Below, piece by piece: positions 1 to 11,237 of a DNA stretch of 64,000 nt. The stretch covers positions 162,001 through 226,000 of the forward strand of contig JAUJYZ010000005.1 of assembly GCA_033675265.1 (NCBI GenBank), written 5' to 3'. A model generated the notes under the pieces. The model was not told the DNA's origin. It was given only the letters and a program-made list of their open reading frames with translations, and did not search any database. Each line of letters opens with the position of its first letter. Position 1 is the first letter of the stretch. A program made the translations under genes and the position numbers. Source of the stretch: Actinostola sp. cb2023. Taxonomy: Eukaryota > Cnidaria > Anthozoa > Actiniaria > Actinostolidae.

Positions 1-513
1 TCGTGTGTAACATGGGCAGAGAGTACTTGTGTGTGATTACAATACAGTACTGACGGATGAGAGCGAGCAGCCATTTTGTTAGCTTGTTTTGATATCAATA
101 GATTATGTTAATGATTCATAAAATCCTCTCCAACTTGACAAGAACAAGAGTCACGTGACTCATCTCCCTCAATATGCATTTCTTTGTATTATTATTATTA
201 TTTATTTGTATTATCATCTATGCATCTGCTGTTTTGACCAAAGTGATGCACGGCCAAGTTATTTGAAATCAAAGTTACCTGGACTGTGACTTTGTTGCTT
301 TCACGTTTCTCCAAATGTACAACACCAGCAGTATGTTGAATAGTAAAGACACTGCGAGGAAAGTTGAGCCCACACCAACTACCGTAGCACCTGATAGGAA
401 CAGAACGGTACATCTATATCTGGTTAAGTATCTGTCGATGTGTTGGATTATCCCGCTAAACATGAGTGTCTTCTGCCATTTGTTCATTATTACAGATTTA
501 TATCTGAATAATC
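1..513. other. Flanking sequence, no supported gene
   Basis: No convincing gene. On the minus strand an ATG in a good context (preceded by AAA) at about 75-77 opens a frame that runs off the left edge after about 25 codons (MAARSHPSVL...). It could be the first exon of a gene lying to the left, but 25 codons is weak support. The rest is AT-rich with short TTA repeats near 190-210. Confidence 0.25.
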
Positions 514-589
514 TACGGAGACTCATAAGGGACATACAAATATTTTATTGAAATAGTATGAATCTGTTTTTGTCCCAAAAACTTGAGAA

Positions 590-780
590 CATTTTCTATG
601 AAAGTGAGATAATGTTCTTAACATGTGAGATAATTTTCTTAAAAAGTGAGATAATTTTCTTATGAAAGTGAGATAATTTTCTTAAAAGGAAAATGTTCTT
701 AAAATGTGAGATAATTTTCTTAAAAAGTGAGATAATTTTCTTAAAATGCAAAGTAAGATAATTTTCTTAAAGTGAGAAAG
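590..780 (+). repeat. Left subterminal tandem array (~21 bp unit)
   Basis: About eight imperfect copies of a unit close to GAGATAATTTTCTTAAAAAG. The same unit occurs in opposite orientation at 10663-10836, and the flanking outer sequence is also shared. This supports a role as a terminal-repeat array of the 514-10913 element rather than a stray minisatellite. Confidence 0.7.
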
Positions 781-1745
781 TGTTTAGTTTACATGTCTCT
801 CGTCAACGGCCGAGCGGAAACTGCGGAAGAGTCTTCTCTGACTATACATCATGGTGGCCATGAGCATTAGCGAAGGCGCAGCGACAAAGTAAGTATATTT
901 TATCATCATTTATTCCATGATCAATCTCTGAGAAACCTAGCAATTTTACATACTTTGATATATGCACATTTCTATCGTATTTTATGTTTGTAATCAGTTG
1001 TCTGTAAGTCAAATTGGGGCCGGGAACCGCCACGATAGAAATTCCTATGACTTCCTATGACACTCCATTCCTATGAATTTAAATGAAAAATGGACAATGA
1101 CAATTTTACTATTATTGAGTGTTGTACGTTGTGAATGCATTTACTAATGCAGTCAGACCAGTGTCAGGGTAAGTCTCCTACGAAGCCGTGTTTAGTGTCA
1201 ACAAGCAACAAGCTGACAACATTATAGATTATATGTAAGTCTTATGGCAGTATTAATAAGCAGTGATAATGGAGCCGTAATCAAACAAAGTAGTTTTAAT
1301 TATATCTCACATGACGTTATTTCCGGAGTGTGTGAGGGAGCTACAAGTAGGTCAATCAGTCATTGAAAACTTCAAGAAAGAAAATATAAATACCAGAGGA
1401 GGTTTTAATGTACTGTTTAATAAACGACCATGCAGGAATGTTTTATCGGGTTAAAAATCACGAGGCGAAGCCGAGTGGTTTTAGACCCCAAAAAACACGG
1501 TCAGCTTCAAAAACGATCTTCCAAAATAATATATTTTCGGATGATTTCAGTAAAAAAAACAGCAAGGAAAACACAAACATAGCAGTATCGTACGCGTGTT
1601 GCTTCTAACGCCTCGCACATGCGCACCGATACTACTAATACTCTCAAAAATATCCCACATTTGAACGACGGTCCGAAACCACGTTTCTACTTATTAAGAG
1701 GGAATGTCCACTCATACCGAGCAAAATCGGAAATATATGGCACAT
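781..1745. other. Non-coding interior of the 514-10913 element
   Basis: No supported gene. An ATG at 851 (ATGGTGGCCATGAGC) is followed after 13 codons by GTAAGTA at about 888, so a short first exon is possible but unproven. The rest is AT-rich. Confidence 0.3.
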
Positions 1746-2844
1746 GACGAAAAATTAAAACTCTTCATATTTTGTCCAAAAATACCCTATTATAGTCTTA
1801 GAAACGTGGTGGGATTTGTTTGTAAAAATATTTATTTAAACGCCAAAAAAAAAAAAAAATCCGTGACGACCCGCGTACCTTGAAAACACACGAAAAAATC
1901 GTGAGTCATACCTCCTCGTAAACTTCGCTATTTCTGCTTCGCATCAGACTAAAGTCCTATTTTGACCTTGCAAAGTCGTAGTCAACGTGTTTATGAGTAT
2001 TTTGAATCCAATTATAAACCTGTGGCTTAATTGTATAGGTCACGGCGAGTCGCTGAAAATCACTAAATTTCGCCTCCTCAAAATTATTGTTTTGGAGCAG
2101 TTTTTCAAAATAAAGTTTCCCCTCTCGGTATAATTATATTTTACTTGAAATTTAGATGTTTTGAAAGTAAAAGTGCTACTCTAAAAGGGGGTATGAAAAT
2201 CTTCTTGGGGCTTTTTATCAGCGTTGAAAAATAAATATCTTAAAATGACACTAATCACAACATTTAGCTGTCAACAACTACTCACAGTCGGCACATACTT
2301 TGTACCAAATGACCGAAAGCTTGGTGATTTATTCTATTTTCTTTGGTATTCAGTTCTAAACAACAGTTATAACGTCGTATTTAGCTGACCTGAAATATCA
2401 GGGTCCATAAATGTCATAAATTTATCAGCGAGTCTAACCTTATTGTTGACGTGCGTGTCAACAAGATCAGTTTACTTAGATTACCTAAGTATAAATCAAC
2501 TTGCAGCTATCGACAACGAATCATGAATATAATTATTTTGTATTTGAGCTTTTTAAGCGTTGGTTGTGATCCCCTTCTAAATAAATGTGTAAAAAGACAT
2601 CGACATTTTGTGTATATCAGTCTTGGGTTGAGAAAGATAATTTATGCAAATAGTGCCGGGAGAATTAAATATGATTGGCAGATAATATATGTACAAAAAC
2701 AAACTTCTGTAGGTTCAATTCCATAATTTTCTCAAGAAAAAGGACTAGTGTTCTTCATAGTTTTGATAGTGGATCCGAGCGCTTTACCGTGGTATAATAA
2801 ATGGAACTGGTTATATGTTCCTTTCAAAAGCTGATTGGAGCGTT
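1746..2844 (+). repeat. Left arm of foldback element
   Basis: Reverse complement of 6157-7254 with only scattered differences (for example CTATTATAG against CTATCATAG near the outer end). Includes a poly-A run at 1846-1859 mirrored by poly-T at 7141-7155. Confidence 0.85.
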
Positions 2845-2861
2845 GCCTTGATAAGTCTAAA

Positions 2862-4113
2862 CCCGACGTAGTCAATCGATAAAAATCGATATCGATACAA
2901 ATCGATAAAAATCAAGCAAGTGTTATCGATTTTTAACGGAAATCGGTAGAAATCGATAGAGAAAAAAAGTGTGATATCGATTTTTATCGATTTTTATCGA
3001 TTTTTAACGGTTTGCTGTTTTCGCGTAATAATGCATGTGTTGAATATCATCTGATTGACCCTAGAGTACAATTACCGAGACGCATAAACCAAACTACTAT
3101 TGACAACTGCAACTATTGACAACTGATTCTAAAATCAATATATATCTTTTTATTGTTATTATCTTTTTATTTATTAACGATACTACCGACATAACAAGAT
3201 GTAGATGTAGATATGGGTGTTCAATGTAGCAAGTCAGCTCAGATCGAGTCTTCACTAATAAACAAAACGAATTTGGTGTGTTTCGATCTGCATCTCCACA
3301 CAAGTGCATTTATTGTTTGAATGCGTTAAAATACAATTTGTATTCCGGCCTTAGATTAGCCAATCAATCTCCGTATTCAAATTAAAGTACATTTACATGT
3401 GGCAGATCGACAAACACCTTAAAAATCGGAAAAAAAGATATTCAACTAAGTAATGGGACATGCAAAAAAAAATACAATGCAACATATCTTCCAACTGAAT
3501 ACAGGCAAGCTGGAAAAAGAAAGACGAAAAAACATACAAGCAGTGCTTTATAGATCCACAGAAGAAAAACAAGTAAAAGTTCTGCCATACATAACTCCAG
3601 AAGACCGCAGCAGAAAACAAATAAAGCAATAAGATCAAACATTTCAAACGGCAATGAAGACATAATGATTAGATATAATATTAGTAACATTAACAATTTC
3701 CTCTTTTTTACAAATTCTAAATCAACAAAGATAAAAACTCCTCGATTCACACGAAATGAAAGGCAAGTATGGGTTGCTGTTATTCTTATAATCGTTATTA
3801 TTCAACATCCGTACTAGAACTAACTGAGAATAAAAAACCTTCATAACCAGTAAAAGTATCCTTGTCTTGTCATTATATAATATAATTTTGAAATGAATAC
3901 GGCAAAATCGATAAATGACGTAAATCGATAAAAATCGATAAAAACGATAAATCACGTCAATCGATAAAAATCGATATTAAAGAAAAAAAGTGTGATATCG
4001 ATTTCTACCGATTGATCGATACAAATCAATATCAATCAAGCGAGTGTTATTGATTTTTACCGATTTATCGATTGGCAAATCGATATCGATTTTTATCGAT
4101 TGACTACGTCGGG
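2862..4113. mobile_element. 1,252-bp non-autonomous element, 7-bp target duplication
   Basis: Inverted termini CCCGACGTAGTCAATCGAT at both ends, flanked by the direct repeat GTCTAAA at 2855-2861 and 4114-4120. Both subterminal regions are dense in ATCGAT/TTTTATCGAT motifs (2871-3012 and 3896-4101). The interior is AT-rich with no supported gene. A 7-bp duplication does not fix the superfamily. Confidence 0.85.
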
Positions 4114-4194
4114 GTCTAAAGTATACCACCTCTATGGTATGCTGTTCAAACTATGTTAAGGTCCAACTCTCTGTAACGGCCTACATTTCATCAG

Positions 4195-5868
4195 TGTTAT
4201 TGAAACCTGTCTACAACGGTCACCTCTGCACAACGTCCACCTCTGTACAATATGGTCACCTCTACACGTCCACTTCTGCACAACGGCCATCTCTGCATAA
4301 CAGCCACCTCTACACAACGGCCACCTCCACACAACGGCCACCTCTACACAACGGCCACCTCTACACAACGGCTACCTCTACACAACGGCCACCTCTACAC
4401 ACACACAACGGCCACCTCCACACAACGGCCACCTCTACACAACGGCCACCTCTACACAACGGCCACCTCCACACAACGGCCACCTCCACACAACGGCCAC
4501 CTCTACACAACGGCCACCTCTACACAACGGCCACCTCTACACAACGGCCACCTCTACACAACGGCCACCTCTACACAACGGCCACCTCTACACAACGCCC
4601 ACCTCTGCACAACGACCACTTCAGCACAACGACCACCTCTACACAACGACCACCCGTCCACCCGTCCACAACGCCCACTTCTGCACAAAGACCACCAGTG
4701 CACAACGACCATTTCTGCACAACGACCATCTCTACACAATTACCGCCACTTCTACACATGGGCCAGCTCTATACAACGGCCACCTGAGCCCACCTCTACA
4801 CAACGGCCACCTCTGCACAATAACTCCAACTTCTGCACAACGGCCACCTCTACACAACGACCACCCGTCCACCAGTGCACAACGGCCACCTCTCCCGTCC
4901 ACGACCTTTTCTACACAACGACCATCCCTACACAACGGCCACCTGAGCCCATCTCTGCACATCGGCCTCCCGTCTGACTCTGCACAACGACTACCTCTAT
5001 ACAACGACCAACTTCTGCAGAACGACTATCTCTACACAACCGCCACCTCTAAACGGCCACTTCGCCACCTCTACACATGGGCCACCTCTACACAATGGCC
5101 ACCTCTGCGCAACGGCCACCCTTCCAGCAGTGCACAGCAGCCACCTCTAGACAACGCCCACTTCTGCACAAGGCCATGCCCACTTCTGCAAATAGACCAC
5201 CTCTACACAACGGCCACCTCTGTACTACGGCCACCATGAGTGCACTAAGCCCACCTCTGCACAATACCCATTTCTGCACAAGGGACCATCTCTACACAAC
5301 CGCCATCTCTACACATTCCGCGCCACCTCTGCACAACGGTCACTTCTGCACAACGGCCACCTCTGCACAACGCCCACTTCTGCACAATGCCCACCTCTAC
5401 ACAACGGCCACCTCTACACAACGGCCACCTCTGCACAACGGCCTCCGGTCTGACTCTGCACAACGGCCACCTCTACATAACTACCGACTTATGTAGAACG
5501 CCATCTCTACACAACCGCCACCTCTACACAATTGTCACTTCTACACAACGGCCACCTCTGCACCACCCGTCCACCAGTGCACAACCACCCACTTCTGCAC
5601 AACGACCATCTCTACACAACCGCCACCTCTACACAATGGCCACATCTACACAACGGCCACCTGAGCCCACCTCTGCACAACGGCCTCCTGTCTGACTCGC
5701 CCGACTCTGACGGCCTCCCAGGCCACTTCTGCACATAGACCTGCTCCTCTACACAACGGCCACCTCTGTACTACGGCCACCTGTCCAACAGTGCACAACG
5801 GCCACCTCTACAAAACGCCCACCTCTACACAATGGCCACCTCTACACAACGGCGACCTATACACAATA
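4195..5868 (+). repeat. 17-bp minisatellite (GGCCACCTCTACACAAC)
   Basis: About 1.67 kb of tandem copies of a 17-bp unit, increasingly diverged to the right. Because 17 is not a multiple of 3 and the unit lacks stops in several frames, it creates long spurious frames on both strands (up to ~240 codons of THR/GLN/ARG/PRO/HIS). It is bracketed by a short inverted repeat, about 4160-4190 and 5873-5905 (CTCTCTGTAAC core). Confidence 0.9.
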
Positions 5869-6156
5869 TTACAAATATAGGCTGTTACAGAGAGGTGGAC
5901 GTAGCCAATTCCCAAAGAGGAGCGACGAGCTGGACAGATGTAGCCTTCGATTCACCGCAGACTCTTTGGCGGACGGAAAGAACACCTATAAAGCGTCTGC
6001 GGGGGAGCTCGAGCCGGCTAGGACAGATGCTCCACGTCGAAATATCACGCGCGAATGTGAATACTGAAGCACATGCTAAAATGAACTCGACTTCTGAGCC
6101 ATTGATTGCAACACTGCGAGTGTGTTCCGAAACGTCTTTCTCGGAGGCGCATTATT
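5869..6156. other. Spacer between minisatellite and right foldback arm
   Basis: Unique-looking sequence with a higher GC content than its surroundings. A frame runs from the minisatellite to 6158, but it is mostly an extension of repeat-derived sequence, so I do not call it a gene. Confidence 0.4.
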
Positions 6157-7254
6157 AACGCCTCCAATCAGCTTTTGAAAGGAACATATAACCAGTTCCA
6201 TTTACTATACCACGGTAAAGCGCTGATCCACTATCAAAACTATGAAGAACTCTAGTCCTTTTTCTTGAGAAAATTATGGAATTGAACCTACAGAAGTTTG
6301 TTTTTGTACATATATTATCTGCCAATCATATTTAATTCTCCCGGCACTATTTGCATAAATTATCTTTCTCAACCCAAGACTGATATACACAAAATGTCGA
6401 TGTCTTTTTACACATTTATTTAGAAGGGGATCACAACCAACGCTTAAAAAGCTCAAATACAAAATAATTATATTCATGATTCGTTGTCGATAGCTGCAAG
6501 TTGATTTATACTTAGGTAATCTAAGTAAACTGATCTTGTTGACACGCACGTCAACAATAAGGTTAGACTCGCTGATAAATTTATGACATTTATGGACCCT
6601 GATATTTCAGGTCAGCTAAATACGACGTTATAACTGTTGTTTAGAACTGAATACCAAAGAAAATAGAATAAATCACCAAGCTTTCGGTCATTTGGTACAA
6701 AGTATGTGCCGACTGTGAGTAGTTGTTGACAGCTAAATGTTGTGATTAGTGTCATTTTAAGATATTTATTTTTCAACGCTGATAAAAAGCCCCAAGAAGA
6801 TTTTCATACCCCCTTTTAGAGTAGCACTTTTACTTTCAAAACATCTAAATTTCAAGTAAAATATAATTATACCGAGAGGGGAAACTTTATTTTGAAAAAC
6901 TGCTCCAAAACAATAATTTTGAGGAGGCGAAATTTAGTGATTTTCAGCGACTCGCCGTGACCTATACAATTAAGCCACAGGTTTATAATTGGATTCAAAA
7001 TACTCATAAACACGTTGACTACGACTTTGCAAGGTCAAAATAGGACTTTAGTCTGATGCGAAGCAGAAATAGCGAAGTTTACGAGGAGGTATGACTCACG
7101 ATTTTTTCGTGTGTTTTCAAGGTACGCGGGTCGTCACGGATTTTTTTTTTTTTTTGGCGTTTAAATAAATATTTTTACAAACAAATCCCACCACGTTTCT
7201 AAGACTATGATAGGGTATTTTTGGACAAAATATGAAGAGTTTTAATTTTTCGTC
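6157..7254 (-). repeat. Right arm of foldback element
   Basis: Inverted copy of 1746-2844. Confidence 0.85.
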
Positions 7255-7322
7255 TGAAACAAAATGACTTGTCATTTGATAAAAATGTACTAATAAAGGA
7301 ACATATTAATTGGCTCATCTGA

Positions 7323-8420
7323 TTGGAAAGATCACTACTGAAAAACCAACAAGATAAAGTGTATGAGGAAAGTTTGTCGGCAGACTGAGTTAAAGAGGAA
7401 AGGAAGAAAAAAGAGGAAGAACTACAATCATTGAAAGCTACCAGAACTGGTAGGGTACGTGCCTCCAGAGCCCAGCAATTATGAGGATAGGATTCAGATA
7501 GGTATAAGACACCCACTCTTGGACTTACAGTTTCTTTTTTCTCACGTCTGAACTGATGACTGTGGTGTATGATTGGTGTGGCTCACTATCACTCGACCCT
7601 CCATACTTCACATTAAAGGGGGACTATAGCACGTAAAATACATCCAAATTTTAAATACTTTAAATCCCTTCTCAAACAGTGCCATTATAATCTTTATGTT
7701 CTAAATAAACAAACTGTGAAATATTTTCCCAATATGCCAATGAGAAGTTCTATAAAGTTTCGATTAACTTCACGTCCGCCATTAAACAGTTGTCGCCAGG
7801 AAGTGACGTCACTTACTCAACCCCCAAAAAATAATGTGGCGAAAATATTATGCGAATGTGAAGTCAGCGCGCGGGAATATCTGAAGAATCTAAAGAATTC
7901 GACGAATCGCTTGGCAAATCTTCCATATATTCCTCTAAGTTATAACAATCAATCGATTTGTGTTGAGTGTTTGGAGTAAGTGACGTCACGGATAGAAAGG
8001 CAAGGTCTTCATGTAGCTGCACAAATTGTCCTGGCTATTGTTTTTTATGTAAAAACAATACAAAGAACGACAATAGAGCAATAGCCAGGAATTGTGTTGT
8101 AGCGACACGAAGACCTGACCGACCCGAATTTCGCGGGCCGATTAGGCGACACTTCAATAATGGCGGACAACGATTTTTATGCTGTTTTAAATTGATTTTT
8201 TCAACGCAATCTCACTTAAATGAAAAAAAGTTATAAGAAATGGATAACGTACTTTATATGAAATCATTTCAATTCGGAAAATCGACCGCTAAAATTTGAC
8301 AAATTTACGTGCTAGTTCCCCTTTACGATTGACTTCAGATTGTGCCATCAAGGCTAGTGAATGTGTCAATAAATATGCTCAAGTCATTTTGCACATGCAC
8401 ATGCACTGAGACTGAACCAA
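7323..8420 (+). pseudogene. Broken UBX-like protein gene fragment
   Basis: Read in successive frames, the plus strand gives a charged coiled-coil-like stretch (LLKNQQDKVYEESLSAD, in-frame stop, VKEERKKKEEELQSL), then after a frame change PPEPSNYEDRIQIGIRHP, then MTVVYDWCGSLSLDPPYFTL just before 7616. This order (acidic/basic helix, PPEP, a beta-rich segment, VYDW.GSL) is typical of UBX-type ubiquitin-fold regions. A TTAA-type MITE (7617-8322) splits the fragment; a frame resumes at about 8326. At least one stop and one frameshift make it non-functional. It may be cargo of the surrounding element. Assignment is from motif appearance only. Confidence 0.45.
7617..8322. mobile_element. MITE with TTAA-type insertion, AGGGGGACTA terminus
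   Basis: Inverted termini AGGGGGACTATAGCACGTAA (left) and TTACGTGCTAGTTCCCCT (right), with TTAA at 7613-7616 and TTAC at 8323-8326, an almost intact TTAA duplication. A second internal palindrome lies at 8008-8112 (TCCTGGCTATTG / CAATAGCCAGGA). The terminus resembles those of the Kolobok-type elements elsewhere in the window (AGGGGCACTG, AGGGGCAGTG). No coding capacity. Confidence 0.7.
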
Positions 8421-8576
8421 TACCTCTTCTAACCTGAGTATTAGGGCTCAGGTTATACCTCTTCAAGACCTTCAAGCAAACAGTCCAACAATAAATTTGA
8501 AAGGTTTTGATCCTCTGATAGAAGCCAATAATAATAATAATAATAATAATTTAATTCTTGAAAAAAGCGCATTGAT

Positions 8577-8644
8577 GACACTCTTGGAATTCTTGCTGTA
8601 ACAAGAATAATTCCGAATCAGATCATGGTTGATGATGTGGAAAG
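8577..8644 (+). other. Exon-like fragment with splice donor
   Basis: The frame RIDDTLGILAVTRIIPNQ...DDVER ends exactly at GTAAGTAA (8645). It has protein-like composition and is preceded by an in-frame stop and an ATA microsatellite. It may be another exon of the decayed plus-strand gene. Not recognised. Confidence 0.3.
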
Positions 8645-9107
8645 GTAAGTAATATTTGAGTTTTTTACATTGTGGTTTATTATTCTTTCATAGCGCTCGT
8701 TGATCAAATCATTGTTACTTTCACCAAGCTAGATGGTTTCTCACGACGGCCAGTGGCACACACATGTGCGGCGTTTCTTGAGGTGCCTTGCACATACAGT
8801 AATTAAGCTAGTTTCCGGGGAGAGTGGAACAATATCCTTAAACAGGGAGATTGGGAAATGGACTTGATCTAGATTTAGTTCTTGCAACGCCACTGGATGG
8901 TATGTTGTTAGTGCATGTTTATAGTTACTTTTGTTTGATGCTGTTGCTACATTGCAGTTTTACTGATAAATCAGCAACAAGCTACTGAACGTGTACTTGC
9001 AAATTGCTGTTACTGTTTGTAGAAAGTCAATCGTATCAGTAATATGTTGTTTAATACTCGTTACAGTTTTCCATGTGACATCATAGTTATGCCACTACTT
9101 TACTAAT

Positions 9108-9222
9108 AGAGTACAAACCACTAAAATCGCGCAACGTTTTGCACTAAATAGTACTAAATAAACAATAGAAAACAATAGATACCTATCACTAGTTATGTTG
9201 CTCGGTTTAAGTGTTTGTACTT
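9108..9222. mobile_element. Small palindromic MITE (GAGTRCAAAC family)
   Basis: Starts AGAGTACAAACCACTAAAA and ends TTTAAGTGTTTGTACTTT. It is a diverged member of the family described for 48376-48520 and 63337-63864. Confidence 0.5.
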
Positions 9223-9582
9223 TATTGTCGTAGCTCTTACAGTTATGAGAATTGAAACATTGTCTTAGTACTTATTATATGTACATATGAACTATATATG
9301 AGTTTTTATTAAACTGTTGCAATTTATAACAAGTGTTGTTTGATTGGTAAAAATACAATAAGATAGTTTGCCTTGGGTCTATGCAACTGGACCCACGAGA
9401 ATACAACTATCTATACAAACAATTCACCTCCGGAAATATATATAATATATTACTGGAGACTGACCGGTAACCCCTATATATGTTTCTGCTATCTGTTCAG
9501 AGAGGTACAAAAGCGTCATAGCCTTTATATTCCACGTTCTAGTGACTGAGAGTTTGATATGTTTTCAATGTGTTTCAAAAGA

Positions 9583-10640
9583 TCAAAAAAAAAGAGACAA
9601 TGCCTCTTCTGCATTATTGGGCATGTGGAGATCGTGTTCGCTCATTATAATAGCTGCCATCTCTTCAAATTCTGGACTACACTTTTTAGCTTTGTGATAA
9701 AATGATTCCTCAGCCAATTCTGGGTCATTTTCTGATACCTCTATTTCATAGTCGTGAGTGCCTTTCAATTCAGGCAAATGGTACAAAACGTCTCTCAGAT
9801 CCTTGAAGAAGTCAATCCACCAATCGCAGTGCGTCTTCCGAAGACACGACCACCATGATTCTATTCACTGATTGGAAACAGACTTTCCATATGAAAAGCT
9901 CTTTTCACCGGACAATTCATCGGTATCACTTTCACGAACAAACCTTTGTATCCCTGTATCATTCCCATTTCCTGTACCACAATCACCTCGTATTATACGT
10001 GGTACTCCTCCAACTTGTCGGACACAGTCAATATAATATTGTGCAAAATTTTACTTTTGGATTGTTATTGGAAGAACCAACGTTTAGCCACAAAACCTTT
10101 CGGCAATACCCGTCAATTGTTCCATGAACGCAAAAACCGAATGGTTTCAGTTTGAATTTCCACTCCCTTAAAATCAAGGAATTTTAATGTTTTCCGCACG
10201 GTCTCCCTGTCAATGCAACTGTGAGCCCATATCTTCTTAAAAGGAGTTGATGCATAAGTCGATATCCTAACCTGTTCCCACTACCTTGTAGCTCTGTTTC
10301 AACAGCAGACATCACATCGCTTAGTTCGCTTTGATTGCTTCGTCTATGCAACCCCATACTTTTCAACAGACGTTTCAGATGACGAATGCTGAGTGAAATC
10401 CCATGTACTAAGCTGAGGAAAGCGAGTACCTCCTTGTAGCTAAGTCCTAAATTGAAATGCTCCCTTATCAGTACATTCCTCGGTGCATTTTGGTATCCAT
10501 TGGTAATCGGACTGTAATGGGGTAGTGCAATGACTACTAGAAACCATGACATTGGGAAGAGAAGCAACAAACAATTTTGAGCTGCAAAATTGCCTGCCAT
10601 TGCGGCCAAAGACACGTTCGTTGAAATCCAGGATCGATCA
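9583..10640 (-). pseudogene. Integrase-like DDE transposase pseudogene
   Basis: Read on the minus strand: REHFNLGLSYKEVLAFLSL and a helix-turn-helix-like region (10300-10480), ELQGSGNRLGYRLMHQLL, a frame change near 10225 (IDRETVRKTLKFLD continues in another frame), then RIIRGDCGTGN (~9980), SVSNQ-stop-IESWW (~9870), WWIDFFKDLRDVLYHLPELK and a C-terminal segment ending at 9583. The GDCGTGN and SNQ.IE.WW segments align with TDHGGEN and HNQRIERLW of the better gene at 61587-63162, so both belong to the metazoan integrase-core group of DDE proteins. Frameshifts and at least two stops show it is dead. The first aspartate block is not intact. Confidence 0.75.
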
Positions 10641-10662
10641 TGTGATAGTCCGATGCAATCAT

Positions 10663-10836
10663 GTATCTCACTTTTTAAGAAAATTATCTTACTTTTTAAG
10701 AAAATTATCTCACTTTTTAAGAAAATTATCCCACTTTTTAAGAAAATTAATTCACTTTTTAAGAAAATTATCTCGCTTTTCAAGAAAATTATCTCACTTT
10801 TTAAGAAAATTATCTCACTTTTAAAAATAATCATAT
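10663..10836 (-). repeat. Right subterminal tandem array (~21 bp unit)
   Basis: About eight copies of CTCACTTTTTAAGAAAATTAT, the reverse complement of the array at 590-780. It adds a spurious repeat-coded N-terminus to the minus-strand integrase frame (FLKSEII repeats). Confidence 0.8.
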
Positions 10837-10913
10837 AATGTTTTGGGATAAAAACAAAGACTTACTGTTTCAAGAAAATCTTAGTTTTTCTAGCTCCTAT
10901 ATGAGCCTCCGTA

Positions 10914-11237
10914 ATAAATGGACAGTAGTTGAAGGATCATATTAATTAAGAAATTAATGAATGAATATGTCAAGGACGTACAGTGCTCACATCAATACAA
11001 TATTTCAAGTTATTACATTAAACTAATGCATGAAGCCTATGCACAGAAACATTTTGATTGAGTTTAATATTTCAAGTGTTTGTACTTACTATATGCTGAC
11101 GAGCATAAAGAACAGTCTGTGTAACCTAGGTAACAAAACACGAAAACAACCAAACGCAACGTTATCAGATGCAGCTATATTTGCCTTTACCTCAACGTGT
11201 GGAAGACTGGATTCGAATCGTGATCACAAAGCATCTA
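10914..11237. other. Non-coding flank
   Basis: AT-rich unique sequence between the terminus of the first element and the 52-bp satellite. Nothing supported. Confidence 0.4.

Larger units (their letters stand above)
1746..7254. mobile_element. 5.5-kb foldback element with 1.1-kb inverted arms
   Basis: Arms 1746-2844 and 6157-7254 are nearly identical inverted copies; even an incidental 91-codon frame is repeated at 2451-2726 (+) and 6274-6549 (-). The terminus starts GACGAAAAATTAAAACTC. The 3.3-kb spacer holds a nested 1.25-kb element and a 17-bp minisatellite. I see no clear target-site duplication. No transposase is present, so this is a non-autonomous foldback-type element or an inverted duplication. 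It interrupts the 514-10913 element just left of a UBX-like coding relic. Confidence 0.75.
514..10913. mobile_element. Candidate ~10.4-kb DNA transposon with inverted terminal tandem arrays
   Basis: The ends at 514 and 10913 are inverted and homologous. The left begins TACGGAGACTCATA and the right ends TATGAGCCTCCGTA. Similarity continues through a TTTTTGTCCCAAAA segment (left) matched by TTTTGGGATAAAAA (right) and then into inverted arrays of a ~21-bp repeat at 590-780 and 10663-10836. Between them lie a plus-strand UBX-like relic and a minus-strand integrase-like pseudogene, plus nested insertions. The arms are diverged and I found no clear target duplication, so the exact ends are uncertain. 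The decayed genes indicate an old, inactive copy. Confidence 0.5.

Noticed and set aside
4134..5738. Several long frames (up to 241 codons) of THR/GLN/ARG/PRO/HIS repeats on both strands
   Set aside because: They follow the 17-bp minisatellite in whichever frame lacks stops, cycle through all frames, and have no non-repeat coding sequence attached.
10184..10834. The first ~55 residues (FLKSEII repeats) as part of the integrase-like protein
   Set aside because: They are encoded by the terminal 21-bp array read through in frame; homologous sequence starts only at about 10480.
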